Program-made: the position numbers and the translations under genes
Shown here: positions 22,851 to 35,087 of the stretch, piece after piece
How the letters are laid out: each line of letters begins with the position of its first letter
How positions within the stretch are numbered: the first letter of the stretch is position 1
Notes under the pieces: generated by a model
What the model was told of the DNA's origin: nothing
Databases searched by the model: none
What the model saw: the letters and a program-made list of their open reading frames with translations, nothing else
Source of the DNA: Ectobius pallidus
Taxonomy: Eukaryota; Arthropoda; Insecta; Blattodea; Ectobiidae
Length of the DNA stretch: 64,000 nt
Assembly: GCA_964059195.1 (NCBI GenBank)
Contig: CAXKWD010000005.1
Coordinates: 141,137,686 to 141,201,685 of the forward strand
Reading direction: 5' to 3'

Positions 22851-23091
22851 AGTGCCAGAATGGTACTCTATGAGATTGTGTGAGGACGGGAAAATGTCTG
22901 TCCGCCTGTCTGTACCAGTCAACTGATTTGGTTTAAAATCAATAGGACGTTATAAAAGCGTAGGCCTATACCAAGTTACATGAAAATCCGATATATCGTA
23001 TTCGAGTTATCGCGAGTACAGACACATGGACGGACGGACAGACATTTCCCGTCCACCACACAATCTCATAAAGTACCGTTCTGGCACTAAT
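22851..23091. mobile_element. short GGAC repeat with ~60-bp inverted ends
   Basis: Left end AAGTGCCAGAATGGTACTCT...GAGATTGTGTG and right end CACAATCTCATAAAGTACCG...TTCTGGCACT are inverted copies, each followed inward by CTGTCC/GGACGG repeats. The central part is a shortened tandem unit (ATGAAAATCCGATATATCG). This shows that the family has inverted termini, like a MITE. Confidence 0.75.
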
Positions 23092-23884
23092 AAAACACTG
23101 GAAATACGAATAATGGCAGCATACAGGAAGATAAACTGTGAATTCAGATAATAACAGAACAAGAAAATTAAGTTATGAATCTAAATACGGAAAATAGACT
23201 GCGAATGTAAATAACAGAAACACAAAAAACTATGAATATATACTATAATGACAAAATACAGATAACTAAACTATGGATAGGCTACATTACATTGTTATAA
23301 TAGAAATTTAGATTCATTTAAAATCTGTACAGTTTAATAACACAGCTTGACAAACTTTTTTTTTTCTTCTTTTTATTTTGTATCTAACTTAAAATGGGAT
23401 AACATGCATAATGCTAATATCATATCTGAGAAACTATAACTGATGGCATATCTGGCATCAGCGACCCAAGTATACCCAAGAATAGGTCTAATTTCTAAGG
23501 CACCAGAATGGCTGTTGGGCTATGTAATATTTTAAGTTTTCAAAATGAAATTAAACTGTTCCTGTTTCGTCCTGGTAATCACCTTAAACAATCTAAGAAA
23601 TTACAAATATCATGTTAGAGTTTCCATTGCCATGATTCATTACCATAAATAATGTTTGGTTCTGCCACGGTTTTCTAGAATTTTAGCCTTATTTTGTTTC
23701 CATCCCTGCTTTTTTAATGTTTTATTTAATGTTCCACATAGGTGAATAAAATATTCTAGTTTGCTTTAGATGTTTTATTTAGATGTTAATTTAATGTCAA
23801 GGGCTACTTAAAGCTAATCTGTCTCCTAAAATTTCCATATTTTGTCTTAAACCAAGTATAGGAGTTTGCACGCCACTAAAAAGA

Positions 23885-24152
23885 TGGACGTACTAATGGT
23901 GGTGCACTGGTGGTGGTCCGCGAAGATGGTGCAGATGGTCCGCAGACATAATTAAAAAATATCATAAAGCAAGTGGAAAGTAAAGAAGTAAAATTTTTCA
24001 CATATTTCGTTATAATGACCTATAATTCATACCCCAAATAATAAGAATATAGGTCTTCTTTAAAAAATGGGATGTAAAATTAGGGGTCCGTAAAATTTTT
24101 TAGACATTTTAGAGGTCCTCGAGTTCAAAAAGGTTGAGAAACGCTGGTGTAA
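23885..24152 (-). mobile_element. hAT-like element end
   Basis: The right edge, read on the minus strand, is CAGCGTTTCTCAACCTTTTT, the classical hAT terminal motif, followed by GAACTCGAGGACCTCTAAAA. The opposite end was not found; it may be deleted near the GGTGGTGCACTGGTGGTGG stretch at 23890-23930. Non-coding. Confidence 0.55.
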
Positions 24153-25169
24153 CTAAAATCCGCTCCGAACAGATTAAATTTCAGTCACTTGTAAGACGGT
24201 TGTTCTCATGCTCAAAAGTCGACACAGGTTTAATTAAAATAGTGGCGTGCAGCTATTTAACCACTCCACATATTTAATAGTTTGACATTTCTAAGTATTG
24301 AAAATGAACTGCTAAGGATTAGTGGTATAGGCTACCAATTCCAAACTGATCACTGAGTTAAGCGTCGTTAGCTCTAGTGAGAACTTCAATGGGTAGCCCC
24401 AATCGCTATCTTCACCTTTAACTAACTACGATAACTGAAGCGCACAGGTGGCCCAACGTAAAGCCATTGGTCCCCGTTACTGTTAAACAGCTTCAGTAGT
24501 CGTAAAGCCAAAATGGTGGGATCTTCTCTATCCTTTTAGGCGACCGGCTAGCAACCATACCCATGATCATTCATGAAATAGCTCATAGACCGTGTTGAAG
24601 CAGCGAAACAGAAAGGTCTAGATGAAAAAAAGAACCAATGTATCTCAGTTGAGTGTTACAACGAACACTATTTCACTTTAATACTTAAACATTAGCCTGT
24701 ATTTTATGGATGTATTTTCAAATAGCCTGTTTCATTTCCTTTTAGCTCAGAAAATTAACCCCTTGGACTCCAATTTTGCTGAGTCGTTCCTCTGAGTCCA
24801 CTCTACTATCTCTAAAATTTAGGCAGTATGGTTCATTGACACCCGGTAGGTTTTAGTAAATTTCATCTTTATAAAAGGAAATTGAATTCATTTTCCTTAA
24901 ACCAGTCACTTCTGTGTTTCGATTTAACTCCGGCTTTTAATAAACGTCTGCACGAATTCGTACTGCTAATACTGTTGGTAAAGTGCCTCTTTCAATCTTT
25001 ACAGAGTCCCATTCATAAAGTTATTACTCACAAATCCCAGATATCGGATGAAGCGAAGGAGTAATTACCTTGAGAAATGAGATATTCAAGCAAGAAATGC
25101 TCTAGATGAAAAGCGAGAAAAACAATTTCTGTGCCCAGCAGACGAACGGATTGAAAGTAAAGGTTCACA

Positions 25170-25600
25170 TTTTGATATGCGTCAGAGAAAAAGCTGTGCC
25201 TCCATGGTACATTACTCGTGGTTGCTAGGTAACAAAGCGTTATTTAGGCATCATGGAGGCAGTTTCTTTCTCCAACCAGCCCTTCGTGTTTCAGAAGCGT
25301 TCCACCATCAGCGACCAAGAACACACACTCCCCCATTTAACCCCCTGTACGAAACGTGCCCTTCCCCATCAGATGATGGCTCTGGCGGCCATGAGGGTTC
25401 AATCGTATTCTTCATCATCCCCTCCGGTATCCACAGCACACCAATGAGAAACGATGCTGGAGTACTAACTTTGTTCAATGTCCCTTGTTTTTTGCTTCTA
25501 CTTCTACTGCCGGCTTTATTTCGAAATGACAGAAATGTTGGAACTATAAATCGTAAGAGCAGATTTTATTTGTCCGTCTTCCACTTCTTCTTTTAGCTCT
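25170..25600 (+). other. GC-rich open-frame island, unrecognised
   Basis: Two overlapping + strand frames (139 codons from 25177; 64 codons from an ATG at 25253) lie in a block of unusually high GC for the window. GTTGCTAGGTAAC (about 25222) is an imperfect RFX X-box-like palindrome 20-30 bases before the second ATG. No protein family is recognisable and no convincing donor site was found. It may be a first exon, a lncRNA or chance. Confidence 0.25.
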
Positions 25601-25609
25601 TCATTCAGC

Positions 25610-26870
25610 AGTTCACTCTCTTCTTTCATTCCTTTGTGAGTAAATTGTTTGGCTATTCGTTATAAACTCGAACTAAAGAATTGTACATAATACGGAAATT
25701 ATTCCTGTTAAAATGCTGGTACAATATCACTCACTTTTATGGATTTTTAAAATTTTGCACAATCTGAATTTTAATAATCTGGGAGTAGTGTTTAATCGCG
25801 ATTAACATAGTCATTTTACAAGATAGCATGAACATGTGCACAGCCTGAAAACTAGATCTATTATACACGGAATGGAAGTAGTTAAATATAATTTATTAAT
25901 AGTTTCAATGAATTACCTCTCGAAACACAACAGTTAACCGCTTTTAAATTATATAAAAGCAATATTTATATTTTGCTCTGGAACAATAACAAATGTGAAT
26001 AATGCATGTTAATGGTCTGTTTAAAGAGTGGCAATGTATTTATTTGTGCAACGTTAATTAATTAGTTTAAATTACTTAGTCATCAGTTTGTATAAATTTA
26101 TCAGTATGGCCAAACTGTGTGTAACCTACATGGGCTTTATTAACAAGCCTCGGCTCATAAAGTCCTTTTATTAATAAATTAATTAATTAATCAAGAACAA
26201 CAGCCTAGGTTATGTCAAAAGCAATATTATAAAGAATGAAAGTAATAAAACTGTGAAAATTGTAACAGCTTGTTAATTTTGCAGAAACAAGTAAAGAATC
26301 AAATACCATGTTTGTCTCGAGCACATTTCTAAAACAAAAATTGTCCCTAAACTTTAACCGTCATTTACTTGATAAGTAGCCTATTATACGTACGTTCTTC
26401 ACTTTTTTACATTACTATTAATTATTACTATCACAATTACTATCACCTGCTATTAGTATATTTTTTATTTGGATAATTTATGTATTGTGTGTAGAATAGA
26501 CACCGACTTCGGGGGTGTTTTGCATTTTCTGCACCCCATTTTTATTTATATACATACTTCGCAAAAAAGGTTACTCTTCTGTGGTACCACAAGTTAAAAT
26601 ATGTTAATCTTCAAGAAAAGTGGAAGTCTTATTAACAATGCAAAAATTATTGATTGAACAGGCTATGAACAGAGTGTTTATAACATCGTTTGCTGGGTTG
26701 AAGGACTTTCAACATAAATTATATTATACTTGCCTGTAATTTTCCTTTTCTAAGTGAGCCCCCCCCCCCCCCCAATAAACTTCATAAGTCCGCGCCTTTG
26801 ATTTGCAGGTAAGTATCCATGAAAACACAAGAATATTGTTTCTGTTGTACAATATATGAAAATAGTTTAG
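25610..26870. other. non-genic AT-rich stretch
   Basis: No gene recognised. It holds a LINE-tail-like hairpin phrase (ACACCGACTTCGGGGGTGTT, near 26501) and a run of 14-15 C at about 26760-26774. Confidence 0.5.
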
Positions 26871-26879
26871 GAGAAAAAT

Positions 26880-27085
26880 TTCACCGACGCCCACGGCGGT
26901 TAATGGTGGTTTCCGTGACCAGAGTCGTTAAGTTTGTATCAAGTAGCTCCTCACTTTGAATCACGAGGCTGAGTGCACACCGGTCCATACCTCCCTACCT
27001 CATAAAAATCCGAGAAAGTCCGGTGATCAAAACCGGGCCCCCGGTTCTGTAGTCAGCGACGCTAACCACGAGACCACCGCAGGCA
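26880..27085 (-). mobile_element. tRNA-derived SINE, family C (copy 1)
   Basis: The minus strand reads GGTGGTCTCGTGGTTAGCGT (box A-like), then a box B-like CCGGTTTTGATCACCGG, then AATCCGAGAAAG-type body and GAGGTAGGGAGG. It is closely matched by 46495-46705 in the same orientation. Truncated tail. Confidence 0.82.
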
Positions 27086-27089
27086 GTCA

Positions 27090-28170
27090 TACAGTATTTA
27101 AAAAAAACATTTAACGGTTGTGATTTTTACTAAATTTACCCTCTCTAAAAATGTTCTATTGTAATATTTACCAATCACCACATAGAACTATCTCGTACTG
27201 AACATGCTTTGCCTAATAAAACTGCCCACACTATATTTTCTTGTTTGCCTAACAATATCCTAATTTTTTATAGTATATCCACCGCTCGTCAAGACTAATT
27301 TTCATAAGAGAGAAGGTGAGCGATAGCGAAATGTAGAGTACTATGACTGAATGATTTCAGGTTTATTTAATTTATTTCAAAATCAAAAGAGTAAAGTAGT
27401 AGTGAAATGGTCACTATAAACTCAACTATTGTTTTTAACTTCCTTTGGTAAACTTACGGTTTACCAATGAAGAATTACGAGTTTAGCATAGGATCACTGA
27501 GGCAGAATAGAGCTCTGAAACAGATTTCGGAGAGCATTCTAGCAAAGAGCCTTAACGCCAAAATAACATGCGCTTCTGATCAAACGCCTACACAACATCG
27601 CTTCCCCCACACGGTGTAGGTCCCAGATGAATATAGGTTGCATTAATTATAACAGCTCCTGAATAAGTTACTATATCTACTGAAGGGTTAGAGCTCGAAA
27701 ACAGCTCCCCAGATCGTCAGTGAAAAAGCTGCAATCCAACTGCGTAAACCCCTACCAGGTTACCTAGGAAACCGAAGTATGGTTATAGCTGCTATTTTCA
27801 ATTGTTTCCACAAAAAGTTGAAATGCGTAATCCGGAATGAACACAGGTACATTATCTGAAATTGCGGCATGAGGCTCGGAATAGTAACTATATTCATTAT
27901 CCTACAGTTCTGCTACATCTCCAACAAAGCGAACTCAGAGCAGCAGTATGCGGTTTTTTGTGTGTGAATCCTACAAAAGGAAGCACTTGAAATTAAAATA
28001 AACACGATTAATCTCAAAGGGAGCCTCTGTTATTCTATTTGGACGGTAGGAAAATGTGAAATTATGTTTAACTTCAGTTCTACAACAAAGAGTGGTGTTT
28101 ATTGTTCTATAAAATTGCAATAGAAACTAGAAACACAAAACACAGTATTAGATTGCGAGGAAAAACGACA
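27090..28170. other. no gene recognised
   Basis: AT-rich, without clear repeats or open frames of interest. Confidence 0.5.
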
Positions 28171-28183
28171 ATATTGTGATAAT

Positions 28184-28826
28184 TAGAGCCTGAATGTTTA
28201 TGGCATTAAAAAATCATAAATATGCAACACAATATGACCTCAAAAATAGCTAAATACGACCCAAAAGGACTATTAAGAAGGAACAAGCTTGTATTTAATA
28301 AATTACAGAACATGTCAACAATGTTTGAATATTAAGTCTGGTTTTTTAACAATTTCAAGGCATGTAATTTTTAAAATTAACATTATTTACTTTAATGAGA
28401 GAAATATTAGCAGATAAAATCATCTCACAAAGGTCTTTCGAAAAGTGGATTCAGAAGACCGCGTAGTTTAAACTGGCAACTAGAAACTAGCCCGCATGCC
28501 GTTGACGAGATCAAAATATTAGTACGGTAACTTTTTCTAGGAATTAAAAATTTTCAGAATATAGATAAAAGTATAAACAATCAACTATTTAACATTTCTC
28601 AATATAAGATTGTATCCACAAATTATTATGACCTTAATGCCCTGTTTCCATAAACTCGCGAAAACATGCATAATATGACCAAAACTGCAAAAATTGCCGA
28701 AATATGCAAATACAAGACACATAAAATATATCTAACAGTAATTAGGAACGTTCAATTCTTCTTTATGATTGTAGCGTAATAAAAGTCAGGAAGAAAATAT
28801 AACATGTCATAAATATCCGAGCCCTA
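28184..28826. mobile_element. hAT-type element, 8-bp TSD GTGATAAT
   Basis: The termini TAGAGCCTGAATGTTTATG and (reverse complement of the right end) TAGGGCTCGGATATTTATG are imperfect inverted repeats. GTGATAAT occurs exactly on both sides (28176-28183 and 28827-28834), the 8-bp duplication diagnostic of hAT transposons. Subterminal AATATGCAA/ATATGACC motifs repeat near both ends. No transposase recognised. The termini resemble those of the element at 32530-32997. Confidence 0.85.
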
Positions 28827-28839
28827 GTGATAATATATT

Positions 28840-30260
28840 TCAATGAAGTTTCACACTCTTTCTTTCAGTCTGAAATAGTATTAAAGAGATATAAAGAATT
28901 GTATGAGTATTCCTAGATAAATCAGCAGATTCAATATTAATTCGTATTAATATGACGTATAAAACATATTTTGCATTTTGTGATTACATTTATGGTTTAT
29001 GATATAATTAGTTGGAAGGTTCTGCAGAATTGCAGCAGCGCACTTCCAGATAGCTTGTTCTGGATGGCAATATAATCTGTCATGAGTATAGAAACACACT
29101 TGCTTCGCCTGTTGTCATAGATTTATATGGTCCATGTAATAATCATTGTATTTAATTTCTATGAAAACCGCCAAGTTTATTGAAAACCGCTAAGGGGAGA
29201 TGTATTTTTTATTTTTTCCTCTGTCTGTGTGAAAAACAATAGAGCAGTACCAAGTACGTATCAAGTCATCACGGTTAAAGAGTAGGTATAATTTTTTCTG
29301 AGAAAAATATTCACTTGGAACAAAAAATGATCTCTGAATTTTTTACTTTATTAAAATCTGTACAGTTTTAACTCTTCCACTCTGTGTTATACCATTTATT
29401 TTGAGACAGATAATGAAAGTCAATTATCACTTCTTATCAATATCAGGAAAGTCCCGCTATATTTATGTGTTACTGTTTGTGAAAAAAAATTAAAACTCGG
29501 TACGTTATTCCTTGGAATCTGAAGTTGAAAAATTCTTTATGTACTGTAATTCCTTTAAAGAAATTGATTTACTTCTTGTCACATATTTATCCATTTTTTT
29601 TCAAAATACTATTCGCACTCAGTGTTCTTAGAAGCACGAAAAGAATTAGCTTATCACTCTGTCAAATGTAATTCTTAAAAGAAGATTTCGTTCGGTTGTG
29701 TAATATCGGATTTTTCTCTCATTGGTGAATTTCAGGAGGTCATGCTAATGAAGAAAGAAAAAAGTTGTTCCTGAGTAGAAAGGAAATGGAGGGCTGGATT
29801 TATCAATATTTGAACTCCATCTACTGAGTAGGGTTTAAGGAAAAATGTAGCAAATGAAGCCTTACATTTAGATGCGCTAGCACTGGCCTATATACATTTT
29901 CAGACCAAGACCATCCAAACAACTGGAAGATAATGAAGTTGCTATTTCTAAAAATATATATTAATTTATAGCTAGATTTTAAGCCTGATTACATTGACTT
30001 CTAAATATTATATTATATACATATATATATGAAATTATCATGGGAACGGCTTTAGAGTGACTGCCATTTTGTAACTATTACTTTCGTAATTGTAACAGTT
30101 TAATTCATTCTGAAAATAGTATGCAATTGTAAAAATAGTCAATAAACAGCAATTTATTGCTTAGAAAAAAATGAATTTCACCTACTTCTCAGTACCAAGC
30201 CTGTATATCCCCTTACTAATACATGTTCCTATTCATGAATAAACTCCATAGATCTGACGC
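28840..30260. other. no gene recognised
   Basis: AT-rich. No convincing coding sequence, RNA or element ends. Confidence 0.5.
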
Positions 30261-31144
30261 CCAAAATCAATAATACTAAAATAGTGCTGTGATTTGAGAA
30301 ATGGTAAAGCTGTGGCGCTGACAACAGGACATAGGGTACCCGCTGCTGTGGTGAACAATTCTACATCGATCCTCCACGAGGTGTTGTTCTCTGCATATGT
30401 GCATATTCATAACGTTATTAAGTGCAGCATTAGGTTCAAATGGAAATGCATTACCAGACCTAACCCTATCTCCTGTCTTCGAAATGTGCAGATTATTATT
30501 CATTATGCATAAAGAGCTGCAGCCACGAGTAACAGTGACAGAAACACGCATAATGTAAATGTGCAGAGTAAGTAAAACGCTACTTCCGGTTACATAAAGC
30601 TTGCAAGTGAAGTTAAGCTCCATTCACATAGAAAATTAATCGAAAACTTTGAACATAAATCTTAACCCAAACTTTAGCATGGCTTTGAGCATTCATAACA
30701 AAAACTTAAACGTTGTTAACAATCAATCACAAATCTGATCACAAATGAGAACGTGAACAGTGTATAAAATGGTTACCAGAGACGAAATAGAAGTAGCTTG
30801 TAAATGAATATTAAATAAGCGTATAGAAATAGAAAACATACAAGTGTATGTAGTTATAGGTCTATATTAGAAACGGAAATGAACAGTATAAATCGGCTGA
30901 ATTTGCTACTGTATTCCATTTCATTGGAAATTAATGTCTATATATTTTCTTTCAATGTTTCAATATTTGTAAATGGGTTGCTTTTATCATACGGACAGAC
31001 GTGTTTCCCATCCATAGACGCCATCTCTTAACTACCCTATACTTCTATTTCCTTCTCCTGCCATCTGGAGTTCAATTAAGCAGACAGTTCTGATTAGCTG
31101 TTTCGTTACGTTTTGCACAAACTTAACGTGAATTAAGTTATTTT

Positions 31145-31630
31145 ATAACAAGCCTATAATGACACTTATTAAGATAAGAGTATGTTTATGAAACGAGCAA
31201 AGCGAGTTTTATAATTTTCATACGAGTATTTAATTACAGTTATAGGAAAGTTGCATACTACTGTTTTTGTTTAATCATAATTAATCTAAATGTTAATTAA
31301 TTAATCTAATCTTAAAGTTTTGAGATTTTATAATCACTCAAACAGACGGTCACGCTGCCCTTCGCATCAGATGATTCTCGTAGTTCTTGCCTTCTGAAAC
31401 ATATGGCAGTTGATGGGGTCCGGTCAAGTCGAAGGTTCTTTTTTTTTCGATTCTTGAAACCAATGGATTTTAACAACACGAAATGAATTCAGTTTAGTAT
31501 GATATTAATATTAACACGAATGGAATTTATGTTATTTTAAATATAAGTTGTTCATTACCTAGTTTCCAGTTGCTCTAAAGGTTTCAATATCATTCCGTGT
31601 TCGATAACAATAGATAGCACGCCGGTTTTA
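31145..31630 (+). repeat. dispersed repeat, direct partner of 7915-8440
   Basis: Begins ACAAGCCTATAATGACACTT and shares ordered blocks with 7915-8440, including ACGAGCAAAG and TATAGGAAAGTTGCATAC. Unassigned family. The preceding 30270-31140 stretch has frames of up to 115 codons on the minus strand and no recognisable product. Confidence 0.6.
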
Positions 31631-32529
31631 ATGAAAATCAGTTTCGAAATGAGTATCATTATGATACCGTTACGTCACATGTAATAGCCTATGCATAGGC
31701 CTATTATAATATGGTCAAACAAAAAAACTATTTTCGCTTAACATGCCAGTTTTTTGGGGGGTTTCTGTTAGAGAACAAAATACAAAACAAATGTTCATCT
31801 AAACGAGTTATTGAAGTACACACTTGCTACCGTAGAGATCACATTAGGCTGTATCTGCCTTAACCCAATGTTCAGTCCTTCCCTGTACATCTTTAACATA
31901 TTCCTCATGGAGTACCTCGGTTTATTGTTTAATTTGCGAATTTTTGTTTTCATGTGTTGCCATGGAAACCATGCCATGGAAATGAGAATCCATGTAATGT
32001 AACCTTCTAAATAAGAGTGCTGTAAAGACGCTGTCTCGGATATCTGTCTTAAATGAGTAAACAAGCATTGCAGAGTAAAATTTTAACTAGCTTCAAACGT
32101 ATTTTTGTAGAAAGATTTGTCTTCTAGTTAACAAGCCTCAAGAGTCAAGATACCGTTATGAAAACCCACGGTGTCATTTTGTTAGGAAAATATAATTCGA
32201 AAAACGTTACATGTTGGTGAATGCAAGGAAAACTTTTACTATCCCTAGAAAGTTTATCACTATCCTTCAGAATCTAGGTGTTACAAACAACATTTAATTA
32301 AACAGATGTGCAATTTTCCAAATTCTAAATAAGAATATTGTATTATTTATATTCGAAGCATTAGATTATTTCATTTAACTTAATAAAATCGGTTTTGCAG
32401 ACTGTGTAAGGAGATTTTATGGTAAAAAAAAAAGCGCATTGTGTACTAAACATTTTTTGTAATTTTGTATAAAATTTAAATATGGGGTACATACATTTTT
32501 CCCGGGTTACGGTATAAATATATTATAAG

Positions 32530-32997
32530 TAGGGGGCGGATTTCTATGACATGTCATATTTTTCCCCTTTGCATTATTTCAGGTTTCCGACTAATTTAAA
32601 CCCGATTCCAAGCATCCTGGTGAAAATGGAACGGCTTTTATTGTGCATATAACTGCATATTTAGGAAATTTTCAACTACTGTAGCATATTTAGTATGAAT
32701 ATGCATATTTATGTCATATGTTTTGCATATTTGTGTGCATATTAAAGACATTTTGAAGTTTAATATCATATTTTGTAAATTTTGCATTATAATGATACTT
32801 TTTGAGAATTTACAGATAATTTAAATAATTAACATTATATTTTAATCAAATGAATTGTAATGAAACTCTTTAAAAATATACTTAATGTGCAAGTTGTAAA
32901 GTCATATTTTAAATTTTATTGGTCATATTTTAATGTTTTTTAGGTCATAAATGCATGCATATATCCTATTTTTTAGGTCATAGAAATCCGCCCCCTA
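32530..32997. mobile_element. hAT-type MITE, 8-bp TSD ATTATAAG
   Basis: Perfect inverted ends AGGGGGCGGATTTCTATGAC, one base inside T/A, with ATTATAAG exactly repeated at 32522-32529 and 32998-33005. The interior is very AT-rich with many GCATATT and GTCATATTTTAA repeats, likely subterminal binding motifs. 468 bp, non-coding. Related to 28184-28826 by terminal similarity. Confidence 0.9.
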
Positions 32998-33119
32998 ATT
33001 ATAAGGTTTAAAGCAATCGCTGCATCTTACAAAAGTAATATGCAATATCAAATCTCAATAAAACATAGTAGTAAACCCATCTTAATACACAGATTGAGGT
33101 CGTCAACGAAACTGCATAT

Positions 33120-33212
33120 TATGATGATGATGATGATAAAGATGATGATTATAATGATATTGACAATGGCAATAATAACTGCATACTATAATGATGATGA
33201 TGATAATGCTGA
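33120..33212. repeat. imperfect (ATG)n microsatellite
   Basis: Interrupted ATGATG runs. The 67-codon frame through them is a repeat artefact. Confidence 0.85.
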
Positions 33213-33436
33213 TTTTACTTACTCAGAAAGAAGTTCAAAATAATATGAAACTGCCAAGACCAACCTGAAAAATAGAAAAGAAAACAATTAGGTTAGGCAA
33301 CTAGATTATTCTATATCAATCCATTCGGAATTATTATAAGGAAACTGTGGTATTAAAATGCCGAAATTGTTGTAAAATTGTAAAATTCATTAGATTTATA
33401 TTAGTGTATGTGGTTTTAATATTGTGTATTAGATAG

Positions 33437-33790
33437 TGCCCGGATACATTCTAGAGGTAGCGTGCCCGCCTCTAGATCCGAAGATGACGGAATCAAATCC
33501 GGCAGCGGTCGATGGATTTTTCAGGACATAAAACTCATGGGCACTGGATCCTCCGGGAGGGACTTGAAGCTGGGGGCCCATGCGTAGATATACGGGACGT
33601 AAAAGAACTCTAAACTTAAATTAGAACCCCTGGACAAAATTCCTCGGTCCTTTTACGTAGAGGCAAAACCTTGTATGCTACTTCCCTGTCACTCTGCCAT
33701 CTGTCGGGAAATAAGCGTAACAAAATTCAAATAGGTTAACTGTAACCTCCACTTGGAGGCCCTATGCTTCACCATTGGGAGCAATGTGAA
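33437..33790 (+). mobile_element. tRNA-derived SINE, family A (copy 2)
   Basis: Head TAGAGGTAGCGTGCCCGCCT, decayed box B (GGAATCAAATCC), body GATTTTTCAGGACATAAAAC, CTCCGGGAGGGACTTGAAGC, AATTCCTCGGTCCTTTTACG and 3' part ACCTCCACTTGGAGG. This is the most complete + strand copy and parallels the minus-strand copy at 54946-55386. Confidence 0.88.
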
Positions 33791-33884
33791 ATAAGATGTT
33801 AGATAGTAAGCACCATTGTCTCAAAAGACTTGCCAGAAACACAACCTCTGATAAGAATTTATGCAGAATCCTGATTTAATAATA

Positions 33885-34510
33885 GGCTAATAATGTTTTA
33901 TTTTACCTGGCAGAGTTAAGGCCGTAAGGCCTTATCCTCCACTCAACCAGGAGAAAAAAAAAATATATACAAACAACTTACAAATAATAAATGGTAATAC
34001 AACGGGTGATCTTATAAGTAATATTACACGAAAGAAATAAAAGAGGATTTAAGATGCATTAATAATGATTTACAGAAATAGACACATGACTAATAATTCT
34101 TACAATGTAATTGCAAGGATATAAGGATGTACAAATTTACATTACTATTTTAAAGTAAAGTAAAATAATTTAAAAATTAAAAAATAAAAATGATAATAAT
34201 TTTAAAAATGAAAAATGAAGCTAAGCATTTTCAGGATTATGCAAATAATTTAGTAGTTTAAATTTGAAAGATGATATAGTCCTACAAGCTCTGATGTCGT
34301 GTGGGAGGCCGTTCCATTGTCGAGATATGGTGAAGGTGAAGGATAACAATGCAGGAATTGGAAGTGGAAGTAGCATGCAATACGGGAATAAGCACAAATT
34401 AAAAGATTTTTAAAATTTATTTTGAGTTTAGTATGGGTATTATTAAATCAGATAATACGATACAACCATCACATACCCTAAACCACTTTTGTCTGAATAT
34501 ATTCCAACTA
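33885..34510 (-). pseudogene. non-LTR retrotransposon 3' end (ORF2 C-terminus plus 3' UTR)
   Basis: Minus strand from about 34360: FTISRQWNGLPHDIRACRTI, then SSFKFKLLNYLHNPENA and a TAG stop near 34217. The W-N-x-LP-x-x-IR pattern is the standard end of CR1/Jockey-type ORF2. The 3' UTR follows to about 33888 and ends in GGCCTTAACTCTGCCAGGTA, the tail motif shared with the LINE at 3222-4064. 5'-truncated. Confidence 0.78.
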
Positions 34511-35087
34511 TCACATACACTGATACAGCAAGTCATACCACAGTAAAAAATCTAAACAATGCTTGTCGTAATTATAAAAAAGTATCTTATTTATGACCAG
34601 GTGGTATTCTTTTTTCTTCAGTAAATGAATGCTGGAACCCGACATGGCACAGTTTAAAAGAAGGTACATTTCGGCATAACAAGATGTGTCATCTTCAATT
34701 CTTGAAAAGAATGGCGTCAATATTTCTCCTAACTCTGCTTTTGTGCAATGTAACGCAGCCGGTAATCCCTAATATTAACATAATTTCTGCGCTTCATTTG
34801 CTGAAGAACCATGCAACTTATTCATCATAAACAAGATTTTTAAATTACGATAAGCGTTGATTAAACGTACAAATTTTACACTACTTCATGAACGATAGGG
34901 AAATAAATATTATCAAATCTCTGAATCAAAAATCCCCTCAAATTTTATTATTCTTTGATAAAAATTTGATCCAAAAACTCAGACAGTGTGAAACTGGCCT
35001 TAGAGTCATTTCATCAAGATCTTTCACCAGTCAACCCAATCAACCATTAAAATATCCAAGCCAGTATAGGGACTGTCTCAATTCTCA

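Noticed and set aside
30276..30623. 115-codon minus-strand frame
   Set aside because: Overlaps another frame on the + strand, no family resemblance, no start or splice context.
31956..31969. GTTGCCATGGAAAC, a near X-box
   Set aside because: One half-site is imperfect, it lies within local CCATGG repeats, and no gene start is visible nearby.
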